Source: Scytalidium lignicola (Eukaryota; Ascomycota; Leotiomycetes). Taken from it: a stretch of 64,000 bases of DNA. A program made the position numbers and the translations under genes. Below are positions 12,704-23,938 of this stretch, piece by piece. The stretch is from positions 25,111 to 89,110 of the forward strand of contig NCSJ02000174.1 in the NCBI GenBank assembly GCA_002812745.2, given 5' to 3'. Below the pieces are notes generated by a model. The model was not told the origin of the DNA and did not search any database. It worked only from the letters and a program-made list of their open reading frames with translations. Position 1 is the stretch's first letter; each line of letters opens with the position of its first letter.

Positions 12704-13308
12704 GTTTGTGAATAAAAACCAGTTGATATCTTGGATCAATTAAGTAGCAGATATAACAATTTCTTTCACTTGCAATCGCCGATTAAATTTACGATTTCCT
12801 TATCGATAAAGTCACATGATCGATAATGCCCATGTTAGTCACGTGGACGATGTTATACAACATTGGCACAAAAACAGCACTACAGGGACGTAACTAGGAT
12901 ATCTATTCTATATCTATCTGTATTTTCATAGCATATTGAAGATATCTACAACTATTCAACATTCTGTACTTGATACATGCTTCGCGTCCAGATTTATCGG
13001 TTGAAATAAAATATATACACGCTCTAGGCCATAAATTATATGCAATTCATATATCAACAGTTTTAATATCTGGAGGCATTTTAAAGTGAGGATTTGAGTT
13101 TTTAACGTAGTCTCGGAGTCCTAGTCACCCGGAGTCAAACGCATATCTTGATGACTTAACCAAGGCCTTTTACTGTACAGTACTGTAATGAATTTGTACT
13201 CGGTTCTCGAAGTTGTCTTATTATTGCAGCAGGCTTTTCGGGAAGTGCTTGGATCTGAAAAATACGTCAGCAGTAGGATCCAGGGCCAAAAAATTCCTCG
13301 CAAGTCGC
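12704..13308. other. Intergenic region
   Basis: Promoter side of the Nop6-like gene and 3' side of cms1. It includes a CACGTG core (TCACGTGG near 12839). No gene recognised. Confidence 0.6.
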
Positions 13309-14305
13309 CTAGAAAAAGAGCAAGTGGATCCCATTTTCTGCAGAACCTAATCGATTTCTGAGATCGCTTTGCCCTAAAAGTAGAGTTAGAGGAACTTGCG
13401 TCTCTCGCATCTCCAAAATTCCCCTCTTTTTCTGATCCATGTAGGATGCATCTATTACTATACGTTCCAGCCGGTCAATTGCTAAAGCGCCTGGGGCTAT
13501 GAGTTAGAGGCATTTCAACGAAGCAAACCGATGATAGACGAACCTTGCTCAATTAAGTCTTTGAGACGTGTTGGAGTACCCACAGCTATACCTGTTCTTG
13601 TGGACTTAAGGAACTTGATGGAGTCTTGCATCTTGATGTGCTTTGCAAATAATTTTGCTATTTTGACATCCTTCGCCTGAAATTTACGAAGAGCCCTATG
13701 ACAGTTAGAAAACGGTATTTTAATGTCAAGAAATTCCTTACCTAGCTACATCTGCTGCTCTCAGACCTGCAGCAGTTACAACAATGGTATGTGGCGAACC
13801 ATTCTTCTTAGATGCCGACCACAATTTTGTTGTATTGCTGGAGAAGTGTTCCAAGAACGACGATAGATTGTCTAGACCTCTTGGTCTTTTAAACTGTGTG
13901 GTATCCTGAATTGATTTTGCTGGATGCCGCAATTTCTCAGCACTATTATCTACAGTACCAGTCTTATGATGTGTTTACCTACCGGGAATGTATTTGTCTT
14001 CTAATTCGACAGAACTTAACTGATCCTCGAACCGTCTCGTTTGCTGGGCAACATAGTCTGCAAGGAGTTGGTTGTCCATAGCTGCAATTGCATTGTTGAT
14101 ACCACCTTCACCGCTTTCGTCCTCTGGAACGGTTGTGGACTTTGCTTTCTTATTACTCTTCGATCCCGTAGTGAGCTCTTGACCTTTATCTACCCCTCGC
14201 TTTCTCNTTTTTTGGTTCTATATTTTGGACCGAGGATACTTGTGGACTTGGAGAGCGAGTTTGGCGCTCAATAAGAGGCTCTTGCAGGGAAGTTTCTATT
14301 GTCAT
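13309..14305 (-). CDS. cms1: Cms1-like small-subunit processome factor (one N breaks the frame)
   Basis: Four exons on the minus strand: 13979-14305, 13742-13942, 13544-13695, 13309-13496. With the N at 14207 ignored the exons give 288 aa in frame; with it counted the frame breaks in a Lys-rich stretch. Features: basic N-terminus with KKRKRG, then VVTAAGLRAADVAR (the degenerate Walker-like region of this DEAD-box-derived fold), AKLFAKHIK, a GTPTRL motif equivalent to GTPGR, and VIDASYMDQKKR near the C-terminus. This order is characteristic of the Cms1/CMSS1 family, nucleolar proteins of the 90S pre-ribosome without true helicase motifs. The gene is divergent from CENP-T, with 267 bp between the two start codons. 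Confidence 0.9.
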
Positions 14306-14572
14306 TTTTGGGCTTGTAGGGTAAAACTTTTATCTTTAAAAAGTATAATTCTACGTCACTTTCTAGGTAGTGTTTGCTTTGTTTGCCACGGAATACTTCA
14401 TGTTGCAACCCTCACCGCCTCCCAATATAAACTAGCCCCGCGAGCCTCGCTGCGTCACGACACTTTAATACGCGTCGGGGAACTAATAATAAGTCACCTT
14501 TGACGAGCTTTCGCGCACGAAACCACAAGATGGGTTGTATCTTTGGCTTGTGCACAAATTTTGTCTTCTAAA
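14306..14572. promoter_or_regulatory. Shared bidirectional promoter of cms1 and CENP-T
   Basis: 267 bp separate the two start codons on opposite strands, so both promoters and 5' UTRs must lie here. No specific factor site is claimed. Confidence 0.6.
14530..14571 (+). other. Possible upstream ORF of the CENP-T gene
   Basis: ATG at 14530 opens a 13-codon frame ending in TAA at 14569-14571, one base before the CENP-T start codon at 14573. If it lies in the mRNA it could restrain translation of CENP-T. The transcription start is not known from sequence. Confidence 0.4.
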
Positions 14573-16248
14573 ATGTCTACCCCCCAGCCTTCACGAAGTA
14601 ATACAGAGGTGCCTGGGAATATGGAGTTAAATGACTTGGCCAATGATAACATACCTCGAGATCCAAGCGGTACCCAAGATTCAATTACCAAAGGAACCCC
14701 ATATAACACTCTCCGCCAGCTTGCCAACATTGCCTCAAAACCATCAACTCCTCCTCGCCGCGTTCCTAATTTCGGAACTCCCTCAGCTCACAGAGCGATT
14801 CGCCGGACTCCCGCAGTCCAAGTACGAACTCCGGGTGGTGCTCAGAGATTAGGTGGCTCAGCAAGAAGAACTGCTGTGCTTACTCCGCACGGAAGAGCAG
14901 CTTTAAGAGAGCTTGAATTACGAAGATCTGGTCTCACACCAGGAAAGGATCGAAGGCGCAGTGGTAGACAGCAGAGAGAAACACCCCGAGACGTCCTCAG
15001 GGCCCTTAGCAGAGTTCTGGCTCCGGTCACGCAACCAATTGAACCATCTCCACAGACAGTTGATGTTACTAGGAACTTAAATTTTACTGCGCAGGAGGAC
15101 TTCGATGATGGATCTGATTTTGAGCGGCCAAGACTTTCGATCCCGTTAGGAGAAGAGGACGATGATAGTTTGCTCCTTCCACCTCCAATTGCAACAGGAC
15201 TAGAGGATGATAATTTCACTGCACAATCAATTGAGCTTCCTCGGCGGGCAACTAACGATCAGCGGTTTGCAAGATTGTCTAGAAGCAGTTTTGGAAGCAT
15301 TAGAAGCGATGGTATGCAGGATGTGACTGAAACTGGCCTTGTAGATTTGGCAGTAAATGCATTTGAGTCTAGCTTTATTCCAAATGATATCGAGGAGGAC
15401 GCAGCGCAGATTACTAGTATAATCATGCCTGAAGGGTAAGTCTGGCAGTATGAAGTCTATATATCGAGTATCTCTAATGAAAACAGGGATAGCACAGAGA
15501 ATTTGAACTTAACGGTCGCATCTCATCGTGCGCAATTAGCATCAGCTAGGCACAGCGATATCAGGCCAGCAATACTCCTAGGAGACGATAACGATACTAC
15601 ATTCCAATTCGAAATACCTCCAAGGGACATTTTAAATAATCAGCAGGCTGATCCAACTACTGTAGAATCTAGTGAAGAGGAAAATGATTCTGAGATTGAG
15701 CAACTGACGAATGGGCCTAAAGATACCGGATTACGATATTCCTTAAACGACGAGGCTTCAAATGAAGTGCGGCATAGGGTAATCAAAAAGAAGTCCATCA
15801 AGATTTCAAAGCATGGAATCCAATATCCATCGTTACCAGTTGGCACAGTCAAGAAGCTTGCGACCACCTTTGCGCGAATTGGTGGGAATAGCAAAGCAAA
15901 GATCAGTAAAGATACGCTTGGTGCCATATTACAGGCTTCAGATTGGTTTTTTGAGCAAGCTAGTGATGATTTGGGTGCTTATGCAAAACATGCTGGCCGC
16001 AAAACTATTGATGAGAGTGATATTATGACGCTAATGAGCAGGTTCGTATCTGCACTCTTGAAAGACAATATTCTATACAAAATTTAACCTTGCACAGACA
16101 ACGCCAAATAAATCCCAATGCCACCCCATTTTCTCTTGCTCAAAGGTACTTACCACCAGAGCTTTTGCAAGAATTACGCGTCGCTCCCTCATCGAGGGTC
16201 AAACGCAGTCGACAGCTAGAAAGACTTGACGAGGAAGAGGAGGATTAA
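14573..16248 (+). CDS. CENP-T: Inner kinetochore protein CENP-T
   Basis: Three exons: 14573-15435, 15487-16041, 16098-16248 (522 aa). The N-terminal half is disordered and rich in Thr-Pro and Arg (GTPYNTLRQLANIAS, TPPRRVPNFGTPS, RTPAVQVRTPGGAQR). In this family such N-terminal sites, phosphorylated by CDK, recruit the Ndc80 complex. A histone fold begins near residue 396 (HGIQYPSLPVGTVKKL) and runs through AGRKTIDESDIMTLMSRQRQI. It is followed by the CENP-T-specific extension FSLAQRYLPPELLQEL. The protein would pair with CENP-W at centromeric chromatin. The start was preferred over an in-frame TTG 30 nt upstream. A 13-codon upstream ORF ends one base before it. Confidence 0.93.
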
Positions 16249-16292
16249 AGCTTATTGGTAAAATACAGTGGACATGATTAATGATTAACGTT

Positions 16293-17432
16293 TTACGACC
16301 ATTCCTTTGTTTGTCGTACACGGCGGGCTATATCTGCGGGGGGTTTCTTTACTACCATCCAGAGCATAACTGATGTAGCTGCTGCGAGAGCATACCTGCA
16401 TTGTCTTGATTAGAGATGCGCCAAAATTATTTGGGGTAGATGTAATAGCCACTTTAGATTATTCACCTACCATGTAAATATGTATTGTGCATGATTATTG
16501 CGAAGGTTGACCTCTGCTGGCCTTCCAATAGGGATCCCTCGGGCTTCTCGATCCCAGACCGTCAGTAGATCAGGTTCTGGCAGGTAATGTCAGCAGTCGT
16601 CCGTCTCAGTTGGACGGGGTTACAAACCCAATATTTCTTCGATCCAGACGGGTTGACTGTTCGATAGCCTTGCCATCTGTACAACATCCGGGAAGTAGAA
16701 CTCCTTTGCCTCTGGGTTATTCTCTGGGGTGAACATATTCTTTTTCAAAGGCTCTCGCAATAGACCTTCAACAGTCACTTGGCCTTGAGGAAGGCTGTCC
16801 TGTCGATCCGATTGCTTTTTGAACTTCTTTGATATCCATCCTCGACACACAAGAACCGTAGTCCCGTCACCATCCCTCTCCAATGGAGTTACAACTTGAT
16901 ACCCGTCCTTACCATCGCGAATGCGGGGACCAATTAACATCTCCTGGTCATGCCTGAAGTGACCCGTTGCATATATTCTGCGATAATCGAAGTCTTTAAT
17001 AGCATTGGGATCGATATGAGGGGGTAGTGGTAGAGGATCTCGTACTAATCGATCTTCGAATTTTGCAATCATCTTGGACTTCCAGTCTAATCGCTGAACT
17101 TGCCATGTGCCTAGAGCAAATGCCGTTACTGGAATGAGTGCTAGTTGAAAAATCAGTAAGTACACCTCCAAGTTTAACTGGTGGCACTTACCTAGCACAA
17201 TGAGGCCGGGCCCATGTCTCCTTCCAGCACGAACGAGGTTCGGCGGATTATCAATAATTGATGTGAAATTTGGGTCGTCTCCAGCCTGCCTCAGTTGTCT
17301 GGACGTCTTGGAAATTTGTCTACATGTCAGGTAGGAGGGTGGAGTTGAACAACAGAATTTGTTTGCAACAATACGAGTGATCCCACTGACTTGTTTGATC
17401 CGCCGATACTGAGAGGGACTATTCATGATCAC
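16293..17432 (-). CDS. shy1: SURF1/Shy1, cytochrome c oxidase assembly factor
   Basis: Four exons on the minus strand: 17192-17432, 16628-17140, 16471-16576, 16293-16395 (320 aa). The Arg-rich N-terminus looks like a mitochondrial presequence. A first membrane helix (LIPVTAFALGTWQVQR) carries the SURF1 hallmark G-T-W-Q-x-x-R. The central domain includes PRIRDGKDGYQVVTPL and VLVCRGWI. The C-terminus has the conserved NNHAQYIFTWYALAAATS helix that closes the family. Human SURF1 and yeast Shy1 sit in the inner membrane and help insert heme a into Cox1. An in-frame second Met two residues in is an alternative start. Divergent from the UBX gene, 207 bp apart. Intron 3 starts with the less common GTTTGT donor or equivalent, and all phases agree. 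Confidence 0.94.
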
Positions 17433-17639
17433 CTTTTGTCCTGTTCTTATCTAGACATTTGGATACTAGCTGAACTTTAACCTGGACTTATTGGCAGGTT
17501 AACATACGAGCGGGTACATTTTATTGATGTTTGCTCTTAATGCAAACAGATGTCAATCCACCTCATAGTGTATCTACTTGTAATCGTGAGATGTATCTTA
17601 TAAGCAAAGATACTGTACCTAATTCTACCTAAACTAAAT

Positions 17640-19364
17640 ATGTTTTATGATGGGGATTTACAAAGTGGCATTAGCAAAGCCATGCAAGAATCAAAACTGG
17701 TTGCTTGCTTTGTAACTGGTAATTAGTACTCATTGTTGTATTGTTCTATGCTCACTAAGTCGGGTTTCTAGATGACGGCGATGAGAGCATCCTCTGGGAA
17801 CAGGATTTCCTAAGAGACCCACCAGTTAGTTGCAGCTGACAGTAATATATAACATAGACAGCTAATATGCTGCTAGGTGATGAATGCATTATTAGAGCAA
17901 ACTGTCCTCCTGCGCCTTACGGCTAATTCACAAGAGGCTGCGTATCTTGCTGCGATTTTCCCACTACCTAAAACTCCTACATTAGTTATTATTCAGTAAG
18001 TTCTGCTTTCTATGTTTCATAGTATTTATTTCAACCAAATACGGTTATCTTCACTATCCAATTGGAGAAATATATCAAGTTTAGTTCTTAGTAATGTCAT
18101 CTTTCTTCCATTGGAGAACCTATGCTAAAGATTCATAGAAATGGGGAACTAAAAGAGTACATCACAAGTGGAACTTCCAAGGTGGAGTTTGTAAATCGTG
18201 TAGACAATGTGCTACAAATTACGCGTATGAATGAACGTGTGCCTTCATCATTGTTAAGTGATGCTGGCCATATATCGACAGATTCGAGCTTACAAACAAC
18301 ACGGGGAACGGACATCGCTGAGAGCACGTCCTCATCTTCATCTCAAGCTTGTGGATCCTCCAATCCTGTTATCCCTCCTGATGGACAAGCCCAAGCGCCG
18401 CAAAACTCAGAAAATATTGTTGATATGGAAAGGAAGAAGCAAGAGCACAGTACTGGTAAAACTACGAGCTATCCAGAAAACAGTACCACAACTGAAACGC
18501 AGCCGAATGATATCCCAGCTACGGAAAACAGTACAGATATAGAGTATGCGCTGATTCAGAGAAAACGATTGCAAGTGGAGAGGGAGGAGAGACAGCGTAT
18601 TCTCAGGCGTGTGGAGGACGACAAAATCGAGCGAAGAGAAAGAGAGACCAAGCGCAAAGCTGAAGCCAGTCTGGAAAACGGTGGGGAAAATAATGGTGCC
18701 CTCTTAAGAAGTGAAACTACCAGTAATCCTCAAAAACCACAAACCAAGTTGCAACAGTGCGCTATACAGGTAAGGCTGTTCGATGGACAAACTATTCGTT
18801 CAAGATTTCCTACTACAGGGTCTCTTCGTATGGATATTAGACCATGGATTGATGCACAACAACAAGACACTGGCGGTCGAGCATACACCTTTAAGCAAGT
18901 TTTAACACCATTGCCGAATAAGAATATCACAATATCCGAAGAAGAGCAGAGTCTGGCGTCGCTGGGACTCTGCCCAAGTGCTACTTTAATTCTCGTACCT
19001 ATTAAAGGATATGTAACTGCGTTCGAAAGTAGCAGCATTGGAGGGTTGGTTACAGGAACCATTTCTACTGGGTATAGCTTGCTATCTTCAACTTTCAACA
19101 TGGTTACTGGGTTAATGGGAGGGCTGTTCAGAATCACGTCCTCTCCAGCTCAAGACACTAGCGACACAGTCGAAGCTCACCCCCGTATACCGCTTGGAGT
19201 CAACGTGAGAACGCTGAGAGATCAAGAAAACCCTCCAGGAGACCAGCAATTTTACAACGGGAACGCAGTATGTATTGTGATCTTCTTACCAATGATATGA
19301 CACTGACAAGATACAGCTCAACTTTGAGCCACGGAGATCTTCACAAGAATACGAGACGGACTAA
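17640..19364 (+). CDS. UBX-domain protein with thioredoxin-like N-terminus (UBXN4-type)
   Basis: Five exons: 17640-17718, 17772-17824, 17877-17995, 18139-19267, 19317-19364 (475 aa). Residues 1-115 read as a thioredoxin-like (UAS) fold: DGDLQSGISKAMQESKLVACFVT, DDGDESILWEQDF, FPLPKTPTLVIIQNGELKEYI. A charged coiled-coil rich in R and E follows (LQVEREERQRILRRVEDDK). The UBX domain starts near LQQCAIQVRLFDGQTIRSRFP and ends near SATLILVPIKGY; members bind Cdc48/p97. A moderately hydrophobic stretch after it (SIGGLVTGTISTGYSLLSS) could contact the ER membrane, as in UBXN4/erasin, a factor of ER-associated degradation. Intron 3 (143 nt) contains an in-frame ATG decoy. Confidence 0.88.
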
Positions 19365-19547
19365 ATTAGGCAAAACTTCGAAAATAGTAGGAGCTAGATT
19401 TTATAAGTTCGGCATTAAATGGAGAGATCGGAGAAGGTCATGTCTATAAGTTGTATTCCAGAGCGGATTTCTGTTCTGCAATGTATGTTATGATATTGTA
19501 CAATTTTAATACCAATAATGGTAAACCTCTCATATTCCAAGCTGGTA

Positions 19548-20136
19548 TTAGTATTGGCTAGCAGCAGCTTGGCACGCTTTCTGTTGCAATGCATTAGTTT
19601 TACTAGCTGTGGACTAGAAGATCCATGGAGGGTACCCACCAGTTGTTCTAAATACCACCCGCAAATCTGCATGTTGCCCTGATTCTCGTCCAGGCACTTG
19701 GTGAACTGTTTTGCGTCTGTCTCACAACTTCGCGGGCCCCAGCTAGAGGATTGGCTCTGCTCTGAACTTTGAGCAGCAACTGAACTGGGATTTTGTTGTT
19801 CAACTGATTGGCCCGATCCACCACTAAATAAGCCTCCGATTGCGTGTCCTATTGATGAACCAATTGCGACGCCACTGAGTCCGATTAGTATATAAGCCTT
19901 GAGACTTTGATGAGGTATTCATGCACTTACGCTGCAGTGCTAGCCATCTGGCCAAGGAGGCCAGGGCCTGATGAAGTTTGTGCCGGAGGTGCAGGAGGTG
20001 CACTGGCTGGTGGGTGTGCTGGAGGGTATGCCGACGTAGTCGCTGGGCGAGTTTGTTGCATTGGAGGAGCGGGACGTGCTGGCGCTACTGTAGGTCGAGA
20101 AGGAGCTCGACCGCCGGATCTGCTTTGACGAGCCAT
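19548..20136 (-). CDS. mix17: Mix17/CHCHD2-10 family twin CX9C protein
   Basis: Three exons on the minus strand: 19931-20136, 19640-19874, 19548-19580 (157 aa). The N-terminus MARQSRSGGRAPSRP is basic and followed by a long Pro/Ala stretch. A Gly-rich hydrophobic segment (GVAIGSSIGHAIGGLFSGG) comes next, then the CHCH domain with C119-X9-C129 and C140-X9-C150, ending KACQAAASQY. These are hallmarks of Mix17 and human CHCHD2/CHCHD10, Mia40-imported proteins of the intermembrane space linked to cristae and respiratory function. Intron 1 has a textbook TACTAAT branch point. The last exon is only 33 nt but completes the fourth Cys. Confidence 0.95.
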
Positions 20137-20781
20137 GGCGAGTTATATAGGCTAGATATCGTGCAGCGTTGTGTTAAAAAAGGTTGATTTGGATGGAAGT
20201 TTTCGAAGAATTAGTCTCGGAGTTCGAGAAAACATATTCGATAAGTACGCTTAAAGCTTCCTCGGCTGTAGTGCCGTATCGAAATAGCTCCGCAGGGACC
20301 ACCTAATTTGGATGTTCTTTTTCCATTTGCTTCTAGGAGATAGAAGCTACCTCTGTACCGCATGGTGATTTACTTGCACAAGGGAATTTAGAATATTAAT
20401 AGCTAGGGGGTCTTTCATGAGAGAGTTAAGTTTAGATAGTTCTACCTACGCAGTTGTATCGTCGTCATTCACTGAGAAGTGTATCTTACGGATCTAATCC
20501 GTAGCAGTAACTGATCAAAGGGATATGTTTCTACTTTCTCCAGGGAGGTGCTTTCTGATCATGTCTGTTCCATGCTCATTTTAGTGCTAGATGTATCCCC
20601 GTGTATCTCTTCGTAACTCAAGGATACGCTGACTTAGCGTAGGTTATCCATAGTCACCAGAGTCAAATTTTCCTTTTGAATCATAGAGTCATTAATAACC
20701 TACTCTATTATTCGGGTTTTGGATACCATGTAGCTCCTTTGTTTGATCAATATGACATAAGATGAAATGAGAGCCATGATT
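20137..20781. other. Intergenic region
   Basis: Between the mix17 promoter and the 3' end of lrp1. No gene, RNA or repeat recognised. Confidence 0.6.
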
Positions 20782-21560
20782 CTAGCGCAAGTTGGACGGC
20801 TTGTTAGTCTTGGATCTCCTCTTATGACCACCCACTTTTTCTCCTCCAGATCCGTCTATTTCGTCTCTCGGCTTTTGACGACTGCCATCATCTATCGAAC
20901 TAGCAGAATGTGAATTAGAGCTCGAATCTGACGCTGGCGTCGGAGATGCATGAGCTTCAGCGCCTATTTCATCAGCTTTCCTTTTTCTCGACAACTCCTG
21001 GAATCTTATATGGGATCGAGCTCTCTCTTTCGCCTGCAGTTCAGCTTTTTGCAGCTCTACTTTATCATTACCTGCCTAGTTTATGGTGTTAGAGAAAACA
21101 AAGGGTAAATAAAATTGGAATGTCCAATTAATGGCCAGCTGAGAATTCTCTTCTTACCAGCCCTGATGCAATAAATCTATTAGCAGCTTGCTTGTCTAGC
21201 TTTAATTTTCCTTTCTGTACCACCGGAGTCTCAGCAGCAGTAATCTTAGCGAAATACTCTTTTACTCGTGTGAGTTCCTTGAACACTGGATGTTCTCGTG
21301 CTTTAACCCCATTAAGTCTCAGATATGCTAGAGAAGGACGTTAGCTTTAGATTATAATTAATGGGGAAAGAAGACAGACAAAATAAGAGTGACTCAATAG
21401 CATATGTAACGAGGACATAGAGCTTAGCTCTATCCATCAACGGCAATTTCGATGCTCTTTCGAAGAGTGGGGTTTTAACGATCGGCTGAAGAACATCTTC
21501 CAAATCGTCAAGCTCATCATCCAGTTGCTCTATTTGAGCAACTAACTCTGTTGTATCCAT
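20782..21560 (-). CDS. lrp1: Lrp1/Rrp47/C1D, nuclear exosome cofactor
   Basis: Three exons on the minus strand: 21380-21560, 21158-21327, 20782-21075 (214 aa). The start MDTTELVAQIEQLDDELDDLE is the usual N-terminus of the Sas10/C1D domain; an in-frame ATG 21 nt upstream is less likely. The domain continues through MDRAKLYVLVTYAIESLLFSYLRLNGV and EHPVFKELTRVKEYF, both strongly conserved. The tail is Ser-rich and basic with KRRSKTNK, suited to RNA binding. The family partners Rrp6 in the nuclear exosome for 3' processing of rRNA, snRNA and snoRNA. Divergent from the ApbA-like gene, 219 bp apart. Confidence 0.93.
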
Positions 21561-21779
21561 ATTACTGTGTGGACTTTTCAATCGTTATGAATTAGGTAGG
21601 TTGGAAGTCAAGAACTGCATACACTAGCGTCGGGAAAACTTCGGCCATAATTTTGCGACCAAATTTGTTTGATCCGAGTCTATGCTACTAATTACCTTTG
21701 CTAGATTAAAAACCAATGCCCAGAAGGCATCGTTACAACGAATCTTGGAATCACACCTTTTATCTTTGTGAACGCCAGC

Positions 21780-23523
21780 ATGCTTGGATCTTGTCAGTTT
21801 AGCCGCTGCTGAATCGTGAACCTTTTCCCTACCCTACGGAGCCTGCCATGAGACGACTTCGATAATCATACAGCATCATTCAACCTGTCTCTTTCAATTT
21901 GCGGTCGTCCGCTATTGCGGGTGCTGAACCGAATACCTCACAAATTCCTATGGCGTTACGATAACATTTATGCTGGCCGGGTGGCCACGCCCCCTCTCGT
22001 TCGGGGTCGGAGTTTTTTGGCCCGAACTGGAAGAATCAAAGGTTATACTGGCTTGATAGGGAAGAGATTTAGCAGCAGACTTCCAGAATCGTTTATAGAT
22101 GAAGTCTATGTATCACCTTTCGATCAGGTGACCGGGGTTGACGATTACAATATAACCGCTCCTACACCATTGTCAGAAAAGGCCCTTGTTCATCAAGGAG
22201 GCTCAGACANTTTTTTTGAATAAAACCATTGAGGTAGAAAGCGGTTTAAACCTAGGCATAAATGGATCTACGGCAGTGGTAGAGGAACATACAAGACGAC
22301 ATGACCAGGAATTTCCGCATGATCTATTATATACATATACGCCTAATCATCTCAAAACGGAGACCGGATCTCACGACACCAAAATGACCGGATCTCAAAG
22401 AATCCATGTACTTGGTTCGGGACCCTATGGAAAATATATCGCTCATTGTCTTGCAGGGCTTGCAAATGCTCCACCTGTTACTCTGATACTCGAAAATTCC
22501 AATTCCATTAAGAACTGGAAGGAGGAGGGTGGTGTAATAAATGTTATTAGACGTGGCAAAGTCATCTCGGAGCGTGGAGTACAGGTCGAACTTGCACAAC
22601 CTTTGGCAATTCAGGCTCATGGGACGAAGCCAAAGAAAGATATCATTGATCATTTGATTGTGACTACGGAGGGCATAAAGACAGTGTCAATGTTGTCTAG
22701 TATCAAAGGTCGCCTCCGATCTTCGTCGGTAATTTGTTTGTTACAGGACAGCTTAGGCGTCGTTGAAGAGATAAATTCTACGCTATTCTCCAATCTTCTT
22801 GAACGACCTAATTATATACTAGGTAGCATCTCTCATGATTTGAGATCTACGAACAAGGAATACACGGTAGTGGAAAGATCCACAGGATATACGAAGCTCA
22901 CAATGCTTAAGCCATTATCGACTACACACGGTGACATTGGTATCAATTGTCACTGCCAAGGTCTTGTGAGGAGGATTGGCCATGCATGGAACGAACGCCC
23001 AAGATATCTTATGCGCACCATCACTCGATCACATACTTTAAATGCAAATGGTGAACTCATGGAGAAATACCTGACGTCCGAGCTTCAGCGCCTTGCGATC
23101 AATTCGGTGATATGGCCCCTCTCCACTGTTCTTAACACTCCTCCCGGTCTACTGTTGCACAATTACCATGCCAAGAGTATGATGAGGGATTTACTTGAGG
23201 AATTGTCACTTGTTATCCGGTCACTGCCGGAGTTGTCGAAAATGTCGAAGAAGGATAAAACTTTCAGTGTAGACAGGTTAATGAACGTCGTTCAATCGAG
23301 CATTGCGAAGAGCCGTGGCCAAGGATTATCTATACCGTCATTAGTTAAGGCTAGGCTGAGGTCTAACATCGATTACTGGAATGGATATTTTGTCCGCCGA
23401 GGTATAGAGCTGGGCATCAGGAGTCCAAATAATGAGCACTTGATACGTCTGGTAAAAACGAAAGCAGCCGTGAAGGGCTTTGAAATGGATTTGCATATTC
23501 CATTTGGGCCGCGAAAGAGATAA
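21780..23523 (+). CDS. ApbA/PanE-like (ketopantoate reductase fold) protein, likely mitochondrial
   Basis: Proposed exons 21780-21792 and 21874-23523. No ATG exists in the main frame between the stop at 21849 and the conserved part, so I infer a 13-nt first exon (ATG at 21780, GTCAGT donor, CATACAG acceptor), which keeps the frame. The N at 22210 must be ignored for the frame to continue; then the product is 553 aa. Residues 1-70 are Arg-rich without acids, typical of a mitochondrial presequence. A Rossmann start follows near residue 190 (IHVLGSGPYGKYIAHCLAG), then DHLIVTTEGIKTVSML, VICLLQDSLGVVEEI, and the helical C-domain with LAINSVIWPLSTVL. Conserved catalytic Lys and Glu of true ketopantoate reductases are not obvious, so a non-enzymatic mitochondrial role is possible. 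Confidence 0.75.
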
Positions 23524-23938
23524 TCTGTTGGAGAAGGTATGTTTAGAGGTTTAATCTGGCTTAATATATTTTCTTGATGCAATATATTACTTTGTATGTG
23601 TATTTGTAAAACTAAAACTAGATTATTAGCGACAGGCGTTAAACTTTAGCACTAGATCCATGTCATGAATAAGAACGAGCAACATAAACATATATAAGAT
23701 GGGGGGGTTTTGGTTGTCTTTGTGACTTTGGAGTACTGTGAACGATTCTTCGTGTTCCTCAAATAATCTACCATGTCGTGCTCGCAATCCGGCCTTAGAT
23801 GTAGAAAGGGTAAAGTGAGACGATTTCACAGTAGTGAGGTGATTAGTACCCCGCCATGATTTTACCCACGGAAAGGCCGAAGGTCACCGCGCGCCTTAAT
23901 GTGCCTTTAACCCCTCCTTGGTTTACTACATCAGCATC
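23524..23938. other. Intergenic region
   Basis: 3' side of the ApbA-like gene and promoter of the PDCD5 gene. Nothing recognised. Confidence 0.6.

Noticed and set aside
19875..19920. Earlier acceptor in mix17 intron 1 (TCTCAAG)
   Set aside because: It leads straight to a stop; the later ACTCAG after TACTAAT gives the expected STAAGVAIGSSIGHAIGG.
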